Positions 16,840 through 25,409 of a stretch of DNA of 64,000 nucleotides are shown one piece after another. Positions within the stretch are counted from its first letter, which is position 1, and every line of letters starts with the position of its first letter. The DNA is from Streptomyces sp. NRRL S-350 (GTDB lineage Bacteria; Actinomycetota; Actinomycetes; Streptomycetales; Streptomycetaceae), in contig NZ_JOHO01000009.1 of the NCBI RefSeq assembly GCF_000719705.1, positions 121,542-185,541 of the forward strand, written 5' to 3'. The position numbers and the translations under genes were made by a program. Under the pieces are notes generated by a model that was not told where the DNA came from, searched no databases, and saw only the letters and a program-made list of their open reading frames with translations.

Positions 16840-17169
16840 GTGAACAGCAGCGCCGTCCACCGCCTGCGCCTGGTCTCCGGCCCCGAAGGGGTCTCGTTCA
16901 TCCTGCTGCTGATCTGCTCGGTGCTGAAGCGGACCACCTCCTTCGACGCCGTCCCGGTGATGGGCATGGTCCACGGGATCCTGTTCATCCTGTACGTGGC
17001 CTTCTGGATCATGGCCTGGCAGACGCAGAAGTGGGACGCCAAGCGCGGCATCCTGCTGTTCGTGCTCTCGGTGCTGCCCACCGGCGGCTTCTTCGCCGAG
17101 CGGATGCTGGCGCGCGAGGAGCGCGGCGAGTGGGAGCCCGCCGTCGCCGGACCCTCGCCCGTCGCCTGA
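16840..17169 (+). CDS. DUF3817 small membrane protein (first copy)
   Basis: This 109-residue protein has three hydrophobic helices (VSFILLLICSVL, VHGILFILYVAFWIMAW, ILLFVLSVLPTGGFFAER). Motifs GMVHG and GGFFAERM are typical of DUF3817, found in actinobacteria beside transporters and regulators. Function is unknown. GTG 16840 is chosen because TGAGG lies about 8 nt upstream and the family begins there; the open frame further upstream is not conserved in character. A second DUF3817 gene lies at 22061. Confidence 0.8.
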   Translation: MNSSAVHRLRLVSGPEGVSFILLLICSVLKRTTSFDAVPVMGMVHGILFILYVAFWIMAWQTQKWDAKRGILLFVLSVLPTGGFFAERMLAREERGEWEPAVAGPSPVA

Positions 17170-17225
17170 CCCCCGCCGTCGCCTGACCCCCACCCGGGCG
17201 TGGCCCGGTCCCGTCGCGGACGGCC

Positions 17226-17272
17226 GACAGGCTGCCGCGGCCCCCTCTTCCGAGGGGCCGCGGCAGCCTGTC
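17226..17272. terminator. Strong bidirectional terminator
   Basis: Perfect 19-bp arms (17226-17244 and 17254-17272) lie between the convergent DUF3817 and M4 protease genes. A short C-rich loop region separates them and TTTC follows on the plus strand. Confidence 0.85.
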
Positions 17273-17307
17273 GCCGTTTCCTGCCGGGGTGGCTCGCGCC
17301 GGGGCGG

Positions 17308-18933
17308 CTAGTTGACGTTCACGCCGCTCCAGGCCGCCGCGACCGTCCGGTACTCGGTGCTGGTCGCGCCGTACAGGTCGGTGGCGGCCTTCAGGGTCGC
17401 CGCGCGGGCGGCCTTGTAGTTGGTGGTGGAGGTCATGTAGACGGTCAGCGCGCGGTACCAGATCGCCGCCGCCTTGGCGCGGCCGATGCCCGTCACCGTG
17501 GAGCCGTTGGAGGTCGGGCTGTTGTAGCTGACGCCGTTGATCACCTTGGCGCCGCTGCCCTCGGCGAGCAGGTAGAAGAAGTGGTTGGCGACGCCGGAGG
17601 AGTAGTGGACGTCCTTGTTCCCGACGGTGGAGGACCAGTTGTCGGCCGAGGCGCCGTCCTTGGAGGGCTTGTCCATGTAGCGCAGCGGGGTGCCGTTGCC
17701 GTTGATGTTGAGCTTCTCGCCGATCAGGTAGTCCGGCGGGTCGGCGGGCAGGTTGGCGTACCACTCGACCATGGTGCCGAAGATGTCCGAGGTGGCCTCG
17801 TTGAGGCCGCCGGACTCGCCGGAGTAGATGAGCCCGGCGGTGGCGGAGGTGACGCCGTGGCTCATCTCGTGGCCGGAGACGTCGATGGCGGTCAGCGGGT
17901 GGGTGTTGCCGGAGCCGTCGCCGTACGTCATGCAGAAGCAGGAGTCGTCCCAGAACGCGTTCACGTAGCCGGTGCTGTAGTGGACGCGGCTGGAGGCGCC
18001 GACGCCGTTGTTCTTGATGCCGTTGCGGCCGAAGGTGTTCTTGTAGAAGTCCCAGGTGGCGGCGGCGCCGTACTGGGCGTCCACGGCGGCGGACTCGCGG
18101 TTGGAGGGCAGGCCGTTGCCGAACGAATTGGTGGTGTTGGCGAACAGCGTGCCGCTGCCCGAGGTGCCGCCCTTGAGGTCGGTGGTGGACTGGTTGCCCC
18201 GGCTGGCGTCCTTGAGCTGGTAGGACGAGCCGCTCTGGGTCGTGGTCAGGGTGACGGTGCCGACGTTGACGCCCTTGCCGGTGCCGGTCGCGGTCTGCAC
18301 CTGCTCCTGGCTGGAGAGCACCTGGCCGGTGGCGGCGTCGGTGACGACCTCCTGGCGGCTCGGGGTGCCGTCCGCGCGCTCGCCGCGGACGACCGTGCGG
18401 TGGGCCAGGCGCGGGGTGCCGTCGGCGGCCCAGACCACCAGCTGGGGCGCGTCGGTGCCGTCGACCCGGGCGAGGGCCGCCTCGTCCTCGTCGGCGGCGG
18501 CGCCGACCGTCGCCCGCACCGCGGCGGTGGCCCGCTCGGCGGCCTGGGGCGCGGCCAGGTCCGGGGTCAGGGTGGGCACGGACAGCCGGCCCGCGAAGGC
18601 CCGGTCGACCGAGCCGACCGAGCCGTCGGCCTTCTGGTGGACGACCAGGTCGCCGCCGATCACCGGCAGCCCGGCGTAGGTCCGCTCGTACCGGAGGTGG
18701 CGGGTGCCGTCCCGGTCCACCACCACGTCCTTGGGCACGAGCTTCTCCTGGCCGCCGAGGGCCAGGGCCTGGGCGACCGGGGCGCTCTGCCCGGCGGCCA
18801 GCGCGAGCAGCGCGGACTGCTGCTGCTCCGGTGCGGGGGCGGCGGCCTGGGCGGGGGCGGCGGCGATCTGGATGACGCCGGCGAGCAGGGCGGTGGCGGA
18901 GAGTACGGCTCCGACAGTCAGCTTTCGCTTCAC
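17308..18933 (-). CDS. Secreted M4-family (thermolysin-like) zinc metalloprotease, copy 1
   Basis: This 541-residue preproprotein cuts proteins outside the cell. A Sec signal peptide occupies residues 1-30 (MKRKLTVGAVLSATALLAGV, cleavage after AQA). An FTP/PepSY-type propeptide spans about 45-215, and the catalytic domain follows. Zinc ligands His355 and His359 lie in HEMSH with Glu356 as base; Glu379 in GGLNEATSD is the third ligand, 24 residues after His355 as in thermolysin. The C-terminal helical domain ends with VAAAWSGVNVN. It starts at GTG 18933 with AAGGAA upstream. Copy 2 is next upstream on the same strand, and the two share most of their sequence. Confidence 0.95.
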   Translation of the reverse strand: MKRKLTVGAVLSATALLAGVIQIAAAPAQAAAPAPEQQQSALLALAAGQSAPVAQALALGGQEKLVPKDVVVDRDGTRHLRYERTYAGLPVIGGDLVVHQKADGSVGSVDRAFAGRLSVPTLTPDLAAPQAAERATAAVRATVGAAADEDEAALARVDGTDAPQLVVWAADGTPRLAHRTVVRGERADGTPSRQEVVTDAATGQVLSSQEQVQTATGTGKGVNVGTVTLTTTQSGSSYQLKDASRGNQSTTDLKGGTSGSGTLFANTTNSFGNGLPSNRESAAVDAQYGAAATWDFYKNTFGRNGIKNNGVGASSRVHYSTGYVNAFWDDSCFCMTYGDGSGNTHPLTAIDVSGHEMSHGVTSATAGLIYSGESGGLNEATSDIFGTMVEWYANLPADPPDYLIGEKLNINGNGTPLRYMDKPSKDGASADNWSSTVGNKDVHYSSGVANHFFYLLAEGSGAKVINGVSYNSPTSNGSTVTGIGRAKAAAIWYRALTVYMTSTTNYKAARAATLKAATDLYGATSTEYRTVAAAWSGVNVN

Positions 18934-19103
18934 GGACGGGGGTTCCTTCCACGAGACCCGCGGGTGCGTGCGGGTGCGCCGTCTACCGGGGCGCCGGGGT
19001 TGACGCCGTGGGGCGGTAGGGCGCGGACGTGCTGCTCCCGTGCGGTTCCTGACGCTCCGCCGGTCGGGGTGGGGGTGGCGGAGGTCGGACGGGGCTTGGT
19101 CAG

Positions 19104-19154
19104 AAGCATGACAATCCCCGGCAGGAATGGACAGGCCGCCTCCCGTGATTGGCC
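19104..19154 (-). promoter_or_regulatory. Conserved bipartite element upstream of M4 protease copy 1
   Basis: AAGCATGACAATC (19104-19116) and ATTGGCC (19148-19154) are found with the same 44-bp start-to-start spacing upstream of copy 2. Read toward the gene they are GGCCAAT, then GATTGTCATGCTT, in which TTGTCA could be a -35. A CCCCGT block is also kept further downstream. Confidence 0.6.
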
Positions 19155-19269
19155 GGGAATCGCCAAGCGGCGTTACGGATGGGTCGGTCGGAGCTTGCTG
19201 TCCGGTTTCGGCGGTTCGTCCCCGCTGGCGGGAGCCCGCCAGCCGGGCGGCCTTGACGGCCCGGCACGG

Positions 19270-19312
19270 CGGACGCCCGGGGCCTGCCCTCCGACAGGGC
19301 CCCGGGCGTCCG
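19270..19312 (-). terminator. Terminator of M4 protease copy 2
   Basis: Fourteen-base arms (CGGACGCCCGGGGC / GCCCCGGGCGTCCG) lie 18 nt beyond the stop codon. Confidence 0.75.
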
Positions 19313-19330
19313 ATCCGCTTGCTCCGTGGG

Positions 19331-20950
19331 TCAGTTGACGTTGACGGCGCTCCAAGTCGCGGCGACCGCGTTGTACTCGGCGCCGTTCGCGCCGTACAGG
19401 TCGGAGGCGGCCTTCAGGGTCGCCGCGCGGGCGCCCGCGTAGTCGGTGGTCGAGGTCATGTAGGTGGTCAGCGCCTTGTACCAGACCTGTGCGGCCTTGT
19501 CCCGGCCGATGCCGGCGAGGGTGGAGCCGTTGGCGGTCGGGCTGTTGTAGCTGACGCCGTTTATGGTCTTGGCGCCGCTGCCCTCGGCGAGCAGGTAGAA
19601 GAAGTGGTTGGCCACGCCGGAGGAGTAGTGCACGTCCAGGTCGCCGACCGAGGGGGACCAGTAGTCCGCCGAGGACCCGTCCTTGGACGGCTGGTCCATG
19701 TAGCGCAGCGGCTTGCCGTCGCCGTTGATGTTGATCAGCTCGCCGATCAGGTAGTCCGGCTTGTCGGCGGCCAGGTTGGCGTAGAACTCGACCATGGTGC
19801 CGAAGATGTCCGAGGTGGCCTCGTTGAGGCCGCCGGACTCGCCCGAGTAGTTCAGGCCGGCGGTGGCGGAGGTGACGCCGTGGCTCATCTCGTGGCCGGC
19901 CACGTCCAGTTCGGTCAGCGGGTGGGTGTTGCTGGTGCCGTCGCCGTAGGTCATGCAGAAGCAGGAGTCGTCCCAGAACGCGTTGACGTAGTTGCGCCCG
20001 TAGTGGACCCGGCTCGCCGCGCCGACGCCGTTGTTCTTGATGCCGCTGCGGCCGAAGGTGTTCTTGTAGAAGTCCCAGGTGGCGGCGGCGCCGTACTGGG
20101 CGTCCACGGCGGCGGACTCCGCGTTGGAGGCCAGGCCGTTGCCGAAGCTGTCGGTGGAGTTGGCGACCAGGGTGCCGGAGCCGGAGGTCTTGCTCTTCAG
20201 CGTGTAGGTGGCCTGGCCGCCGCGGCTCGCGTCCTTCAGCGAGTAGGTCGTGCCGCTCTGGGTGGTGGTCAGCGGGACGGTGCCGACGAAGACGCCCTTG
20301 CCGGTGCCGGCGGCGGTCTGCACCTCCTCGTGGGTGGAGAGCACCTGGCCGCTCGCCGCGTCGGTGACCAGCAGCTGGCGGCTCGGGGTGCCGTCGGCGC
20401 GCTCGCCCTCGACGGTGGTGCGGTACGCCAGGCGCGGGCTGCCGTCGGTGGCCCAGACCACCAGCTCGGCCGTGCCGGTCTGGTGCACCGCCGTCAGCGG
20501 GGCCTCGTCCTTGTCGACGGTGACGCCGACGGTGGACTGCACGGCGCCGGTGGCCTGGGCGGCGGCCTTGTCGGCGGGGATCTGCGGGGTGAGGCTCGGC
20601 AGGGCGATCGTCGCACCGGTGGCCTTGTCCACGGAGGTGGTCGAGCCGTCCGCCTTCTGGTGCACCACGAGGTCGCCGCCCAGGACCGGGAGCCCGGCGA
20701 AGGTGCGCTCGTAGCGGAAGTGGCGGGTGCCGTCGGCGTCCACCAGGGCGTCCTTGGCCACCAGCTGCTCCTGGCCGCCCAGGGCCAGGGCGTGCGCGAC
20801 CTTGGCCGCCTGGCTGTTGGCCAGGGCGATCAGGTCGGCGGCCCGGGAGTGCGGGGCCGGGTCCGCGACGGCCGCGGTGCTGACCTGGACGACGCCCGTG
20901 AGCAGGGCGGTGGCGGAGAGTACGGCGACTGCGGCGAGCTTTCGCTTCAC
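19331..20950 (-). CDS. Secreted M4-family zinc metalloprotease, copy 2
   Basis: This 539-residue protein has the same plan as copy 1: signal peptide (residues 1 to about 30, KRKLAAVAVLSATALLTGVV), FTP/PepSY propeptide, catalytic domain with HEMSH and GGLNEATSD, and a C-terminal helical domain ending in WSAVNVN. All zinc and catalytic residues are present. GTG 20950 is chosen because it has GAAGGGA upstream and aligns with the start of copy 1; the frame reaching 21127 adds only a Pro/His-rich stretch. The two enzymes differ mainly in the propeptide and surface loops. Tandem duplication is the simplest origin. Confidence 0.95.
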   Translation of the reverse strand: MKRKLAAVAVLSATALLTGVVQVSTAAVADPAPHSRAADLIALANSQAAKVAHALALGGQEQLVAKDALVDADGTRHFRYERTFAGLPVLGGDLVVHQKADGSTTSVDKATGATIALPSLTPQIPADKAAAQATGAVQSTVGVTVDKDEAPLTAVHQTGTAELVVWATDGSPRLAYRTTVEGERADGTPSRQLLVTDAASGQVLSTHEEVQTAAGTGKGVFVGTVPLTTTQSGTTYSLKDASRGGQATYTLKSKTSGSGTLVANSTDSFGNGLASNAESAAVDAQYGAAATWDFYKNTFGRSGIKNNGVGAASRVHYGRNYVNAFWDDSCFCMTYGDGTSNTHPLTELDVAGHEMSHGVTSATAGLNYSGESGGLNEATSDIFGTMVEFYANLAADKPDYLIGELININGDGKPLRYMDQPSKDGSSADYWSPSVGDLDVHYSSGVANHFFYLLAEGSGAKTINGVSYNSPTANGSTLAGIGRDKAAQVWYKALTTYMTSTTDYAGARAATLKAASDLYGANGAEYNAVAATWSAVNVN

Positions 20951-21447
20951 GGACGAGTCCCTTCGGGAAACCGCGTGTGGGCGCGGTCGCACCTCGTCCC
21001 GGGGGCCGGGGTCGGCACCTGAGGGGCAGGACGGGTGCTGGCGTGCAGGGCCCCGGGCGGTCGAGCGGCTGGCCACCGGTGGGTGGGGGTGGTGGCTACC
21101 GAACGGGGTTGGCGGAAAGCATGACAATCGAGCAAATCAAATGACAGGTCTTGCTCATGAATTGGCCAAGTCCCGCCAGATCGAAGGATTGTGAACGGAC
21201 CGACAAATGGGATGGATCACCCCGCCCGGCCGGGAGTCGCCGACCGAACCGAGGCCTGTCGGAGCGGGATTGGCGCGGTCGGGCATCCGATCCCGTTGCC
21301 CCGCGCGGCTGTTGCGCCGCGTTCACACCGGTGCAATGTCCTGGTATGGACCTGGCCGTCCGGTTGGCGGGTTCCCGCCACGTGTCCCGCTTGTCCACCA
21401 TCAGGACGACTGGTAACAACCGTCACGTCCGCCGGTACGGTTGGGAG
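20951..21447. other. 497-bp divergent intergenic region (M4 copy 2 and MarR gene)
   Basis: No gene is seen. It carries the promoter element of copy 2 (21117-21167) and a candidate -10 box TACGGT at 21436-21441, which ends 6 nt before the MarR start. The stretch around 21100-21200 is noticeably less GC-rich than its surroundings. Confidence 0.55.
21117..21167 (-). promoter_or_regulatory. Conserved bipartite element upstream of M4 protease copy 2
   Basis: AAGCATGACAATC (21117-21129) and ATTGGCC (21161-21167) reproduce the element found before copy 1 with identical spacing. TTGTCA on the minus strand may act as -35, with the GGCCAAT box as an upstream activator site. Confidence 0.6.
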
Positions 21448-21984
21448 GTGGCCAAGCCCCTCGCTCTCGACTTCGACCCGATCGCCCGCGCCGACGAGCT
21501 GTGGACCCGCCGCTGGGGTGGAGTCCCCTCGATGGCGGCGATCACCTCGATCATGCGCGCCCACCAGATCCTGCTCTCCCGCGTGGACGCGGTGCTCAAG
21601 CCCTACGGGCTGACCTTCGCCCGCTACGAGGCCCTGGTGCTGCTGACCTTCAGTCGGACGGGAGAGCTCTCGCTCTCCAAGATCGGCGAGCGGCTCATGG
21701 TCCACCCGACCAGCGTGACCAACACCGTCGACCGCCTGGAGCGGGCCGGCCTGGTCGCCCGCCGCCCCAACCCGCTGGACGGCCGCGGCGTGCTGGCCGC
21801 GATCACCGGGCGCGGCCGCGAGGTGGTCGAGGAGGCCACCCGGGAGCTGATGGCGATGGACTTCGGGCTGGAGGAGTACGGCCCCGAGCAGTGCCGCGAG
21901 GTGTTCGAGCTGCTGAAGCCGCTGCGGATCGCGGCCGGCGACTTCTCGGAGCCGGAGGAGGGGGCTGCGCGGGCGCGGCCGTGA
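21448..21984 (+). CDS. MarR-family transcriptional regulator
   Basis: This 178-residue winged-helix protein begins VAKPLALDFDPIARADELW. A dimerisation helix and the recognition region KIGERLMVHPTSVTNTVDRL follow, then a wing around PNPLDGRGVLAAIT. This type is conserved next to the DUF3817 gene and icmA in streptomycetes by my recollection, so it may control them or acyl-CoA metabolism. GTG 21448 is chosen because TACGGT ends 6 nt upstream and the family starts there; longer upstream starts add unconserved residues. It is followed 76 bp later by the DUF3817 gene. Confidence 0.85.
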   Translation: MAKPLALDFDPIARADELWTRRWGGVPSMAAITSIMRAHQILLSRVDAVLKPYGLTFARYEALVLLTFSRTGELSLSKIGERLMVHPTSVTNTVDRLERAGLVARRPNPLDGRGVLAAITGRGREVVEEATRELMAMDFGLEEYGPEQCREVFELLKPLRIAAGDFSEPEEGAARARP

Positions 21985-22060
21985 GGGCGGCTACCCTCGT
22001 GGGAGCGGTGCGCGGATCCGGGCGTACCGGCCGAAACTGCCGAGCGAGGCGAGGAACAGT

Positions 22061-22402
22061 ATGAAGGCGACCCCCCTGCTGGGCTGGTACCGGGCCCTGG
22101 CCATTGCGACCGGTGTGGCGCTGCTGGTGTTCTGCGGCTTCATGGTCGCGAAGTACGGCTTCGGCGCGGCCGAGGACCTGACCACCTACGTCGCGATGCT
22201 GCACGGCTACCTCTACATCGGGTACTTCGTCGTGACCTTCCTGCTCGGGCAGAAGCTGAAGTGGCCGCTCGGCCGGCTGGTGCTGACACTGGCGGCGGGC
22301 TGCATCCCGTTCCTCTCCTTCGTCTTCGAGCGCAGGGTGGCCCGCGAGGCCGCCGAGAAGCTGCCGGCGGGCACCGGTGCCCGCCAGCCGGCCGGCGTCT
22401 GA
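22061..22402 (+). CDS. DUF3817 small membrane protein (second copy)
   Basis: This 113-residue protein has three hydrophobic helices (ALAIATGVALLVFCGFM, GYLYIGYFVVTFLLG, LVLTLAAGCIPFLSFVFERR) and the family motifs MLHGYLYI and FVFERR. It starts at ATG 22061 with GAGGA upstream. It is probably cotranscribed with the MarR gene. The role of DUF3817 is unknown. The copy at 16840 shares the helix pattern but little exact sequence. Confidence 0.8.
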   Translation: MKATPLLGWYRALAIATGVALLVFCGFMVAKYGFGAAEDLTTYVAMLHGYLYIGYFVVTFLLGQKLKWPLGRLVLTLAAGCIPFLSFVFERRVAREAAEKLPAGTGARQPAGV

Positions 22403-22453
22403 GCCGCCCGGGCCGCACGAGGCGACCGGCCGCACCGGACCGCCGGGCCGCGT

Positions 22454-22485
22454 GAGGGCCCCTTCCCCGCGGGGAGGGGGCCCTC
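22454..22485 (+). terminator. Terminator after the MarR-DUF3817 unit
   Basis: Fifteen-base arms with one mismatch (GAGGGCCCCTTCCCC / GGGGAGGGGGCCCTC) surround a GC loop. Confidence 0.75.
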
Positions 22486-22527
22486 GGCGCTTTCCCGGCG
22501 CGCCCGCCGCGCCGTCCATCGACAAGT

Positions 22528-22564
22528 ACTAGGACGTCCGAGTAAATTGTTAGGACGTCCTAAC
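22528..22564 (+). promoter_or_regulatory. Two in-phase palindromic operators upstream of icmA
   Basis: A perfect 16-bp palindrome GTTAGGACGTCCTAAC (22549-22564) follows a degenerate copy ACTAGGACGTCCGAGT (22528-22543). Both share GGACGTCC, and their centres are 21 bp apart, two helical turns. They lie 50-90 bp before the icmA start. This is the form expected for cooperative binding of a TetR- or MarR-type dimer. Confidence 0.65.
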
Positions 22565-22614
22565 AGTTGTGCCGCCCCCTCGCCGTGGCGGCCGTACGGA
22601 GCGGAGTTCGGGCC

Positions 22615-24300
22615 ATGGACGCCGAGGAGATCGAGCGCGGACGGCAGCGCTGGCAGCAGCGGTACGACAAGGCCCGCAAGCGGGACGCGGACTTCGCCAC
22701 CCTGTCCGGTGACGAGGTCGAGCCGGTCTACGGCCCGCCCGCCGGGCAGGCCCACGAGGGCTTCGAGCGGATCGGCTGGCCCGGGGAGTACCCGTACACC
22801 CGCGGCCTGCACCCGACCGGCTACCGCGGCCGCACCTGGACCATCCGCCAGTTCGCCGGCTTCGGCAACGCCCAGCAGACCAACGAGCGCTACCGGATGA
22901 TCCTGGACGCGGGCGGCGGCGGCCTCTCGGTCGCCTTCGACATGCCCACCCTGATGGGCTACGACTCCGACGACCCCAAGTCGCTCGGCGAGGTCGGCCA
23001 CTGCGGCGTGGCCATCGACTCCGCCGCCGACATGGAGGTGCTGTTCCGGGGCATCCCGCTCGGCGAGGTCACCACCTCGATGACGATCAGCGGCCCGGCC
23101 GTCCCGATCTTCTGCATGTACCTCGTCGCCGCCGAGCGCCAGGGCGTCGACCCCGCGGTGCTCAACGGCACGCTGCAGACGGACATCTTCAAGGAGTACA
23201 TCGCGCAGAAGGAGTGGCTGTTCGCGCCCGAGCCGCACCTGCGCCTGATCGGCGACCTGATGGCCTACTGCGCGGAGGGCATCCCCGCGTACAAGCCGCT
23301 GTCCGTCTCCGGCTACCACATCCGCGAGGCCGGGGCGACGGCCGCGCAGGAGCTGGCGTACACCCTCGCGGACGGCTTCGGCTACGTCGAGCTGGGCCTG
23401 TCCCGGGGCCTGGACGTGGACGTGTTCGCGCCCGGCCTGTCCTTCTTCTTCGACGCGCACCTGGACTTCTTCGAGGAGATCGCCAAGTTCCGGGCCGCGC
23501 GCCGGATCTGGGCCCGCTGGATGCGCGACCGCTTCGGCGCCAAGACGGACAAGGCGCAGTGGCTGCGCTTCCACACCCAGACGGCGGGCGTCTCGCTCAC
23601 CGCGCAGCAGCCCTACAACAACGTGGTCCGCACCGCCGTCGAGGCGCTGGCCGCGGTGCTCGGCGGCACCAACTCGCTGCACACGAACGCCCTGGACGAG
23701 ACCCTGGCGCTGCCGTCCGAGCAGGCCGCCGAGATCGCCCTGCGCACCCAGCAGGTGCTGATGGAGGAGACCGGTGTCGCCAACGTGGCGGACCCGCTGG
23801 GCGGTTCCTGGTACGTCGAGGCGCTGACCGACCGGATCGAGGAGCAGGCCGAGGCGATCTTCCAGCGGATCCTCGACAAGGGCCGCGAGGACCACGAGAT
23901 CGGCCCGATCACCTCCGGGATCCTGCGCGGCATCGAGGAGGGCTGGTTCACCGGCGAGATCGCCGAGGCGGCCTTCCAGTACCAGCAGTCGGTGGAGAAG
24001 GGCGACAAGCGCGTGGTCGGCGTCAACTGCCACCCGGGCAGCGTCACCAAGGAGTTGGAGATCCTGCGGGTCAGCCACGAGGTCGAGCGCGAGCAGGTGC
24101 GCGTGCTGGGCGAGCGCAAGGCGGCGCGGGACGAGGCGGCCGTCCGGGCCGGGCTGGACGCCATGCTGGCGGCCGCGCGCTCGGGCGAATCGATGATCCC
24201 GCCGATGCTCGACGCGGTGCGGGCCGAGGCGACGCTGGGCGAGATCTGCAACGCGCTGCGGCAGGAGTGGGGGACGTACCAGGAGAACGCGGCGTTCTGA
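22615..24300 (+). CDS. icmA: Isobutyryl-CoA mutase large subunit IcmA
   Basis: This 561-residue subunit, with a separate small B12-binding subunit IcmB, rearranges isobutyryl-CoA and n-butyryl-CoA, linking valine breakdown to polyketide building blocks. The protein closely matches IcmA over its length. Two residues that distinguish it from methylmalonyl-CoA mutase are present: Phe80 in [10 protein letters not shown] and Gln198 in [10 protein letters not shown], where methylmalonyl enzymes have Tyr and Arg. There is no C-terminal cobalamin-binding domain, as expected. ATG 22615 has GGAG about 8 nt upstream; the longer frame at 22567 would run into the operator region. No icmB is in the window. 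Confidence 0.95.
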   Translation: MDAEEIERGRQRWQQRYDKARKRDADFATLSGDEVEPVYGPPAGQAHEGFERIGWPGEYPYTRGLHPTGYRGRTWTIRQFAGFGNAQQTNERYRMILDAGGGGLSVAFDMPTLMGYDSDDPKSLGEVGHCGVAIDSAADMEVLFRGIPLGEVTTSMTISGPAVPIFCMYLVAAERQGVDPAVLNGTLQTDIFKEYIAQKEWLFAPEPHLRLIGDLMAYCAEGIPAYKPLSVSGYHIREAGATAAQELAYTLADGFGYVELGLSRGLDVDVFAPGLSFFFDAHLDFFEEIAKFRAARRIWARWMRDRFGAKTDKAQWLRFHTQTAGVSLTAQQPYNNVVRTAVEALAAVLGGTNSLHTNALDETLALPSEQAAEIALRTQQVLMEETGVANVADPLGGSWYVEALTDRIEEQAEAIFQRILDKGREDHEIGPITSGILRGIEEGWFTGEIAEAAFQYQQSVEKGDKRVVGVNCHPGSVTKELEILRVSHEVEREQVRVLGERKAARDEAAVRAGLDAMLAAARSGESMIPPMLDAVRAEATLGEICNALRQEWGTYQENAAF

Positions 24301-24329
24301 CCGCGTCCGACCGCGTGCCGAGCGCGGTG

Positions 24330-24365
24330 GCGGCCGCCCGTACGGACCCCCGTGCGGGCGGCCGC
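24330..24365. terminator. Bidirectional terminator between icmA and the TetR gene
   Basis: Sixteen-base arms with a single G-T pair (24330-24345 and 24350-24365) and an ACCC loop lie between convergent genes. Confidence 0.8.
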
Positions 24366-24381
24366 GGCGTGCCCGGCGGCG

Positions 24382-25044
24382 TCAGCAGGTGGTGAGGGGG
24401 CCGAGCAGCAGGTCGGTGAAGCGGCGGGTCCATGCCGGGGTGATCGGCTCGCCGCTGACCAGGACGCGGTGTTCGACGGTGCCCGCGATGGTGTCGAAGA
24501 TGATGTCGACCTCCTCGCGGGCCGTTTCGGCGTCGGTGTCCGCCTCCAGCTCGCCGCGGGCCTGGGCGGCGGCCCGGCCCTGGCGGACCAGGTGCTTCTG
24601 GGGGTCGACGATGGCCTCGCGGATCCGGCGGTGCAGTTGCCGGTCGCGGGTGCCCTCGGCGAACAGCGCGAGCAGCGCGGCCTGGGTCTCGGGGCGGGCC
24701 AGCAGGTCGGCGAACTGGGCCACCACGGCCTCGATGTCGGCCCGCAGGCTGCCGAGGTCGGGCATCACGAGGTCGTCGAAGAGGCTGGCGACGGCGTCGA
24801 CCACGAGTTCGTTCTTGGAGGGCCAGCGGCGGTAGAGGGTGGTCTTGGCGACGCCGGCGCGGCTCGCCACGTGGCCCATGGTCAGTCCGCCCCAGCCGAG
24901 TTCGGCGAGGGCTTCGCGGGTGGCGTCGAGGATCGCGCGGTCGGCGGCGGCGCTGCGCGGGCGGCCCTTGGCGCGGACGGCGCCGGCGGCTTCGGGGGCG
25001 GTGCCGGCCGGGGCCGGTCTCGCGGGGGGCTGGGCGGCCGGCAC
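24382..25044 (-). CDS. TetR-family transcriptional regulator
   Basis: This 220-residue protein has a Pro/Ala-rich head of about 25 residues, then the HTH domain: AILDATREALAELGWGGLTM, GHVASRAGVAKTTLYRRWPS and KNELVVDAV. The C-terminal ligand domain includes FDTIAGTVEHRVLVSGEPIT, as in TetR proteins with TetR_C_11-like domains. GTG 25044 is chosen for the strong AAGGAGG site five bases upstream; the frame extending to 25152 crosses the putative operator. A palindrome 17 bp before the start suggests autoregulation. A similar palindrome precedes the DUF6230 operon. Confidence 0.9.
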   Translation of the reverse strand: MPAAQPPARPAPAGTAPEAAGAVRAKGRPRSAAADRAILDATREALAELGWGGLTMGHVASRAGVAKTTLYRRWPSKNELVVDAVASLFDDLVMPDLGSLRADIEAVVAQFADLLARPETQAALLALFAEGTRDRQLHRRIREAIVDPQKHLVRQGRAAAQARGELEADTDAETAREEVDIIFDTIAGTVEHRVLVSGEPITPAWTRRFTDLLLGPLTTC

Positions 25045-25060
25045 CGGGCCTCCTTGCGCT

Positions 25061-25074
25061 TTACTGGGGAGTAA
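25061..25074 (-). promoter_or_regulatory. Candidate TetR autoregulatory operator
   Basis: TTACTGGGGAGTAA has perfect TTACT/AGTAA half sites and lies 17 bp upstream of the TetR start codon. A related site (11 of 14 positions identical after reversal) lies at 26662-26675. Confidence 0.55.
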
Positions 25075-25201
25075 CTTGAGTGGGGCTGGTAACGGTAGCG
25101 ACTGTTCGCCGTTTCGGGCAGCCGGGCCCCCCGGGAAAGTGGGGCAGGTCACGTCGCCGAACCGCCGGTGGGGCTTGCGGCCGGGCCACCGGCTCCAGTT
25201 A

Positions 25202-25218
25202 CGCTACGACTCGTAGCG
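25202..25218. promoter_or_regulatory. Palindrome CGCTACGA-N-TCGTAGCG
   Basis: Eight-base perfect arms around one central base form a TetR-type operator shape. It lies in the divergent region between the TetR gene and the thioredoxin gene, 158 bp before the TetR start and 192 bp before the thioredoxin start. It differs in sequence from the TTACT palindrome, so another regulator may bind it. Confidence 0.5.
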
Positions 25219-25409
25219 AAAGCAGTGACAACCAGGTGCCGCATCCCGTGGGACGGGGGCGGCACGGGCGCGGGTGGGGCTCCGCGCCGAACGGTCCAGG
25301 CTACCGGGGGAAGGGCGCGACGCCCGGGAACCGGCGCCGCGCGGTGAGCGCGGAGCGACTTTCCCGGGGATGGCGCCCGCGAGCAGTGCGTTCGGGGGAG
25401 GATGGTGCC

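Larger units (their letters stand above)
18934..19330. other. 397-bp gap between the two M4 genes
   Basis: It contains no gene. The right half holds the terminator of copy 2 (19270-19312). The middle holds the conserved element 19104-19154 that is repeated upstream of copy 2, and the left part is a leader of about 170 bp for copy 1. Confidence 0.6.

Noticed and set aside
24382..25152. Longer TetR start at 25152
   Set aside because: The extra 36 residues span the TTACT palindrome and have no family similarity, while GTG 25044 has an AAGGAGG site.
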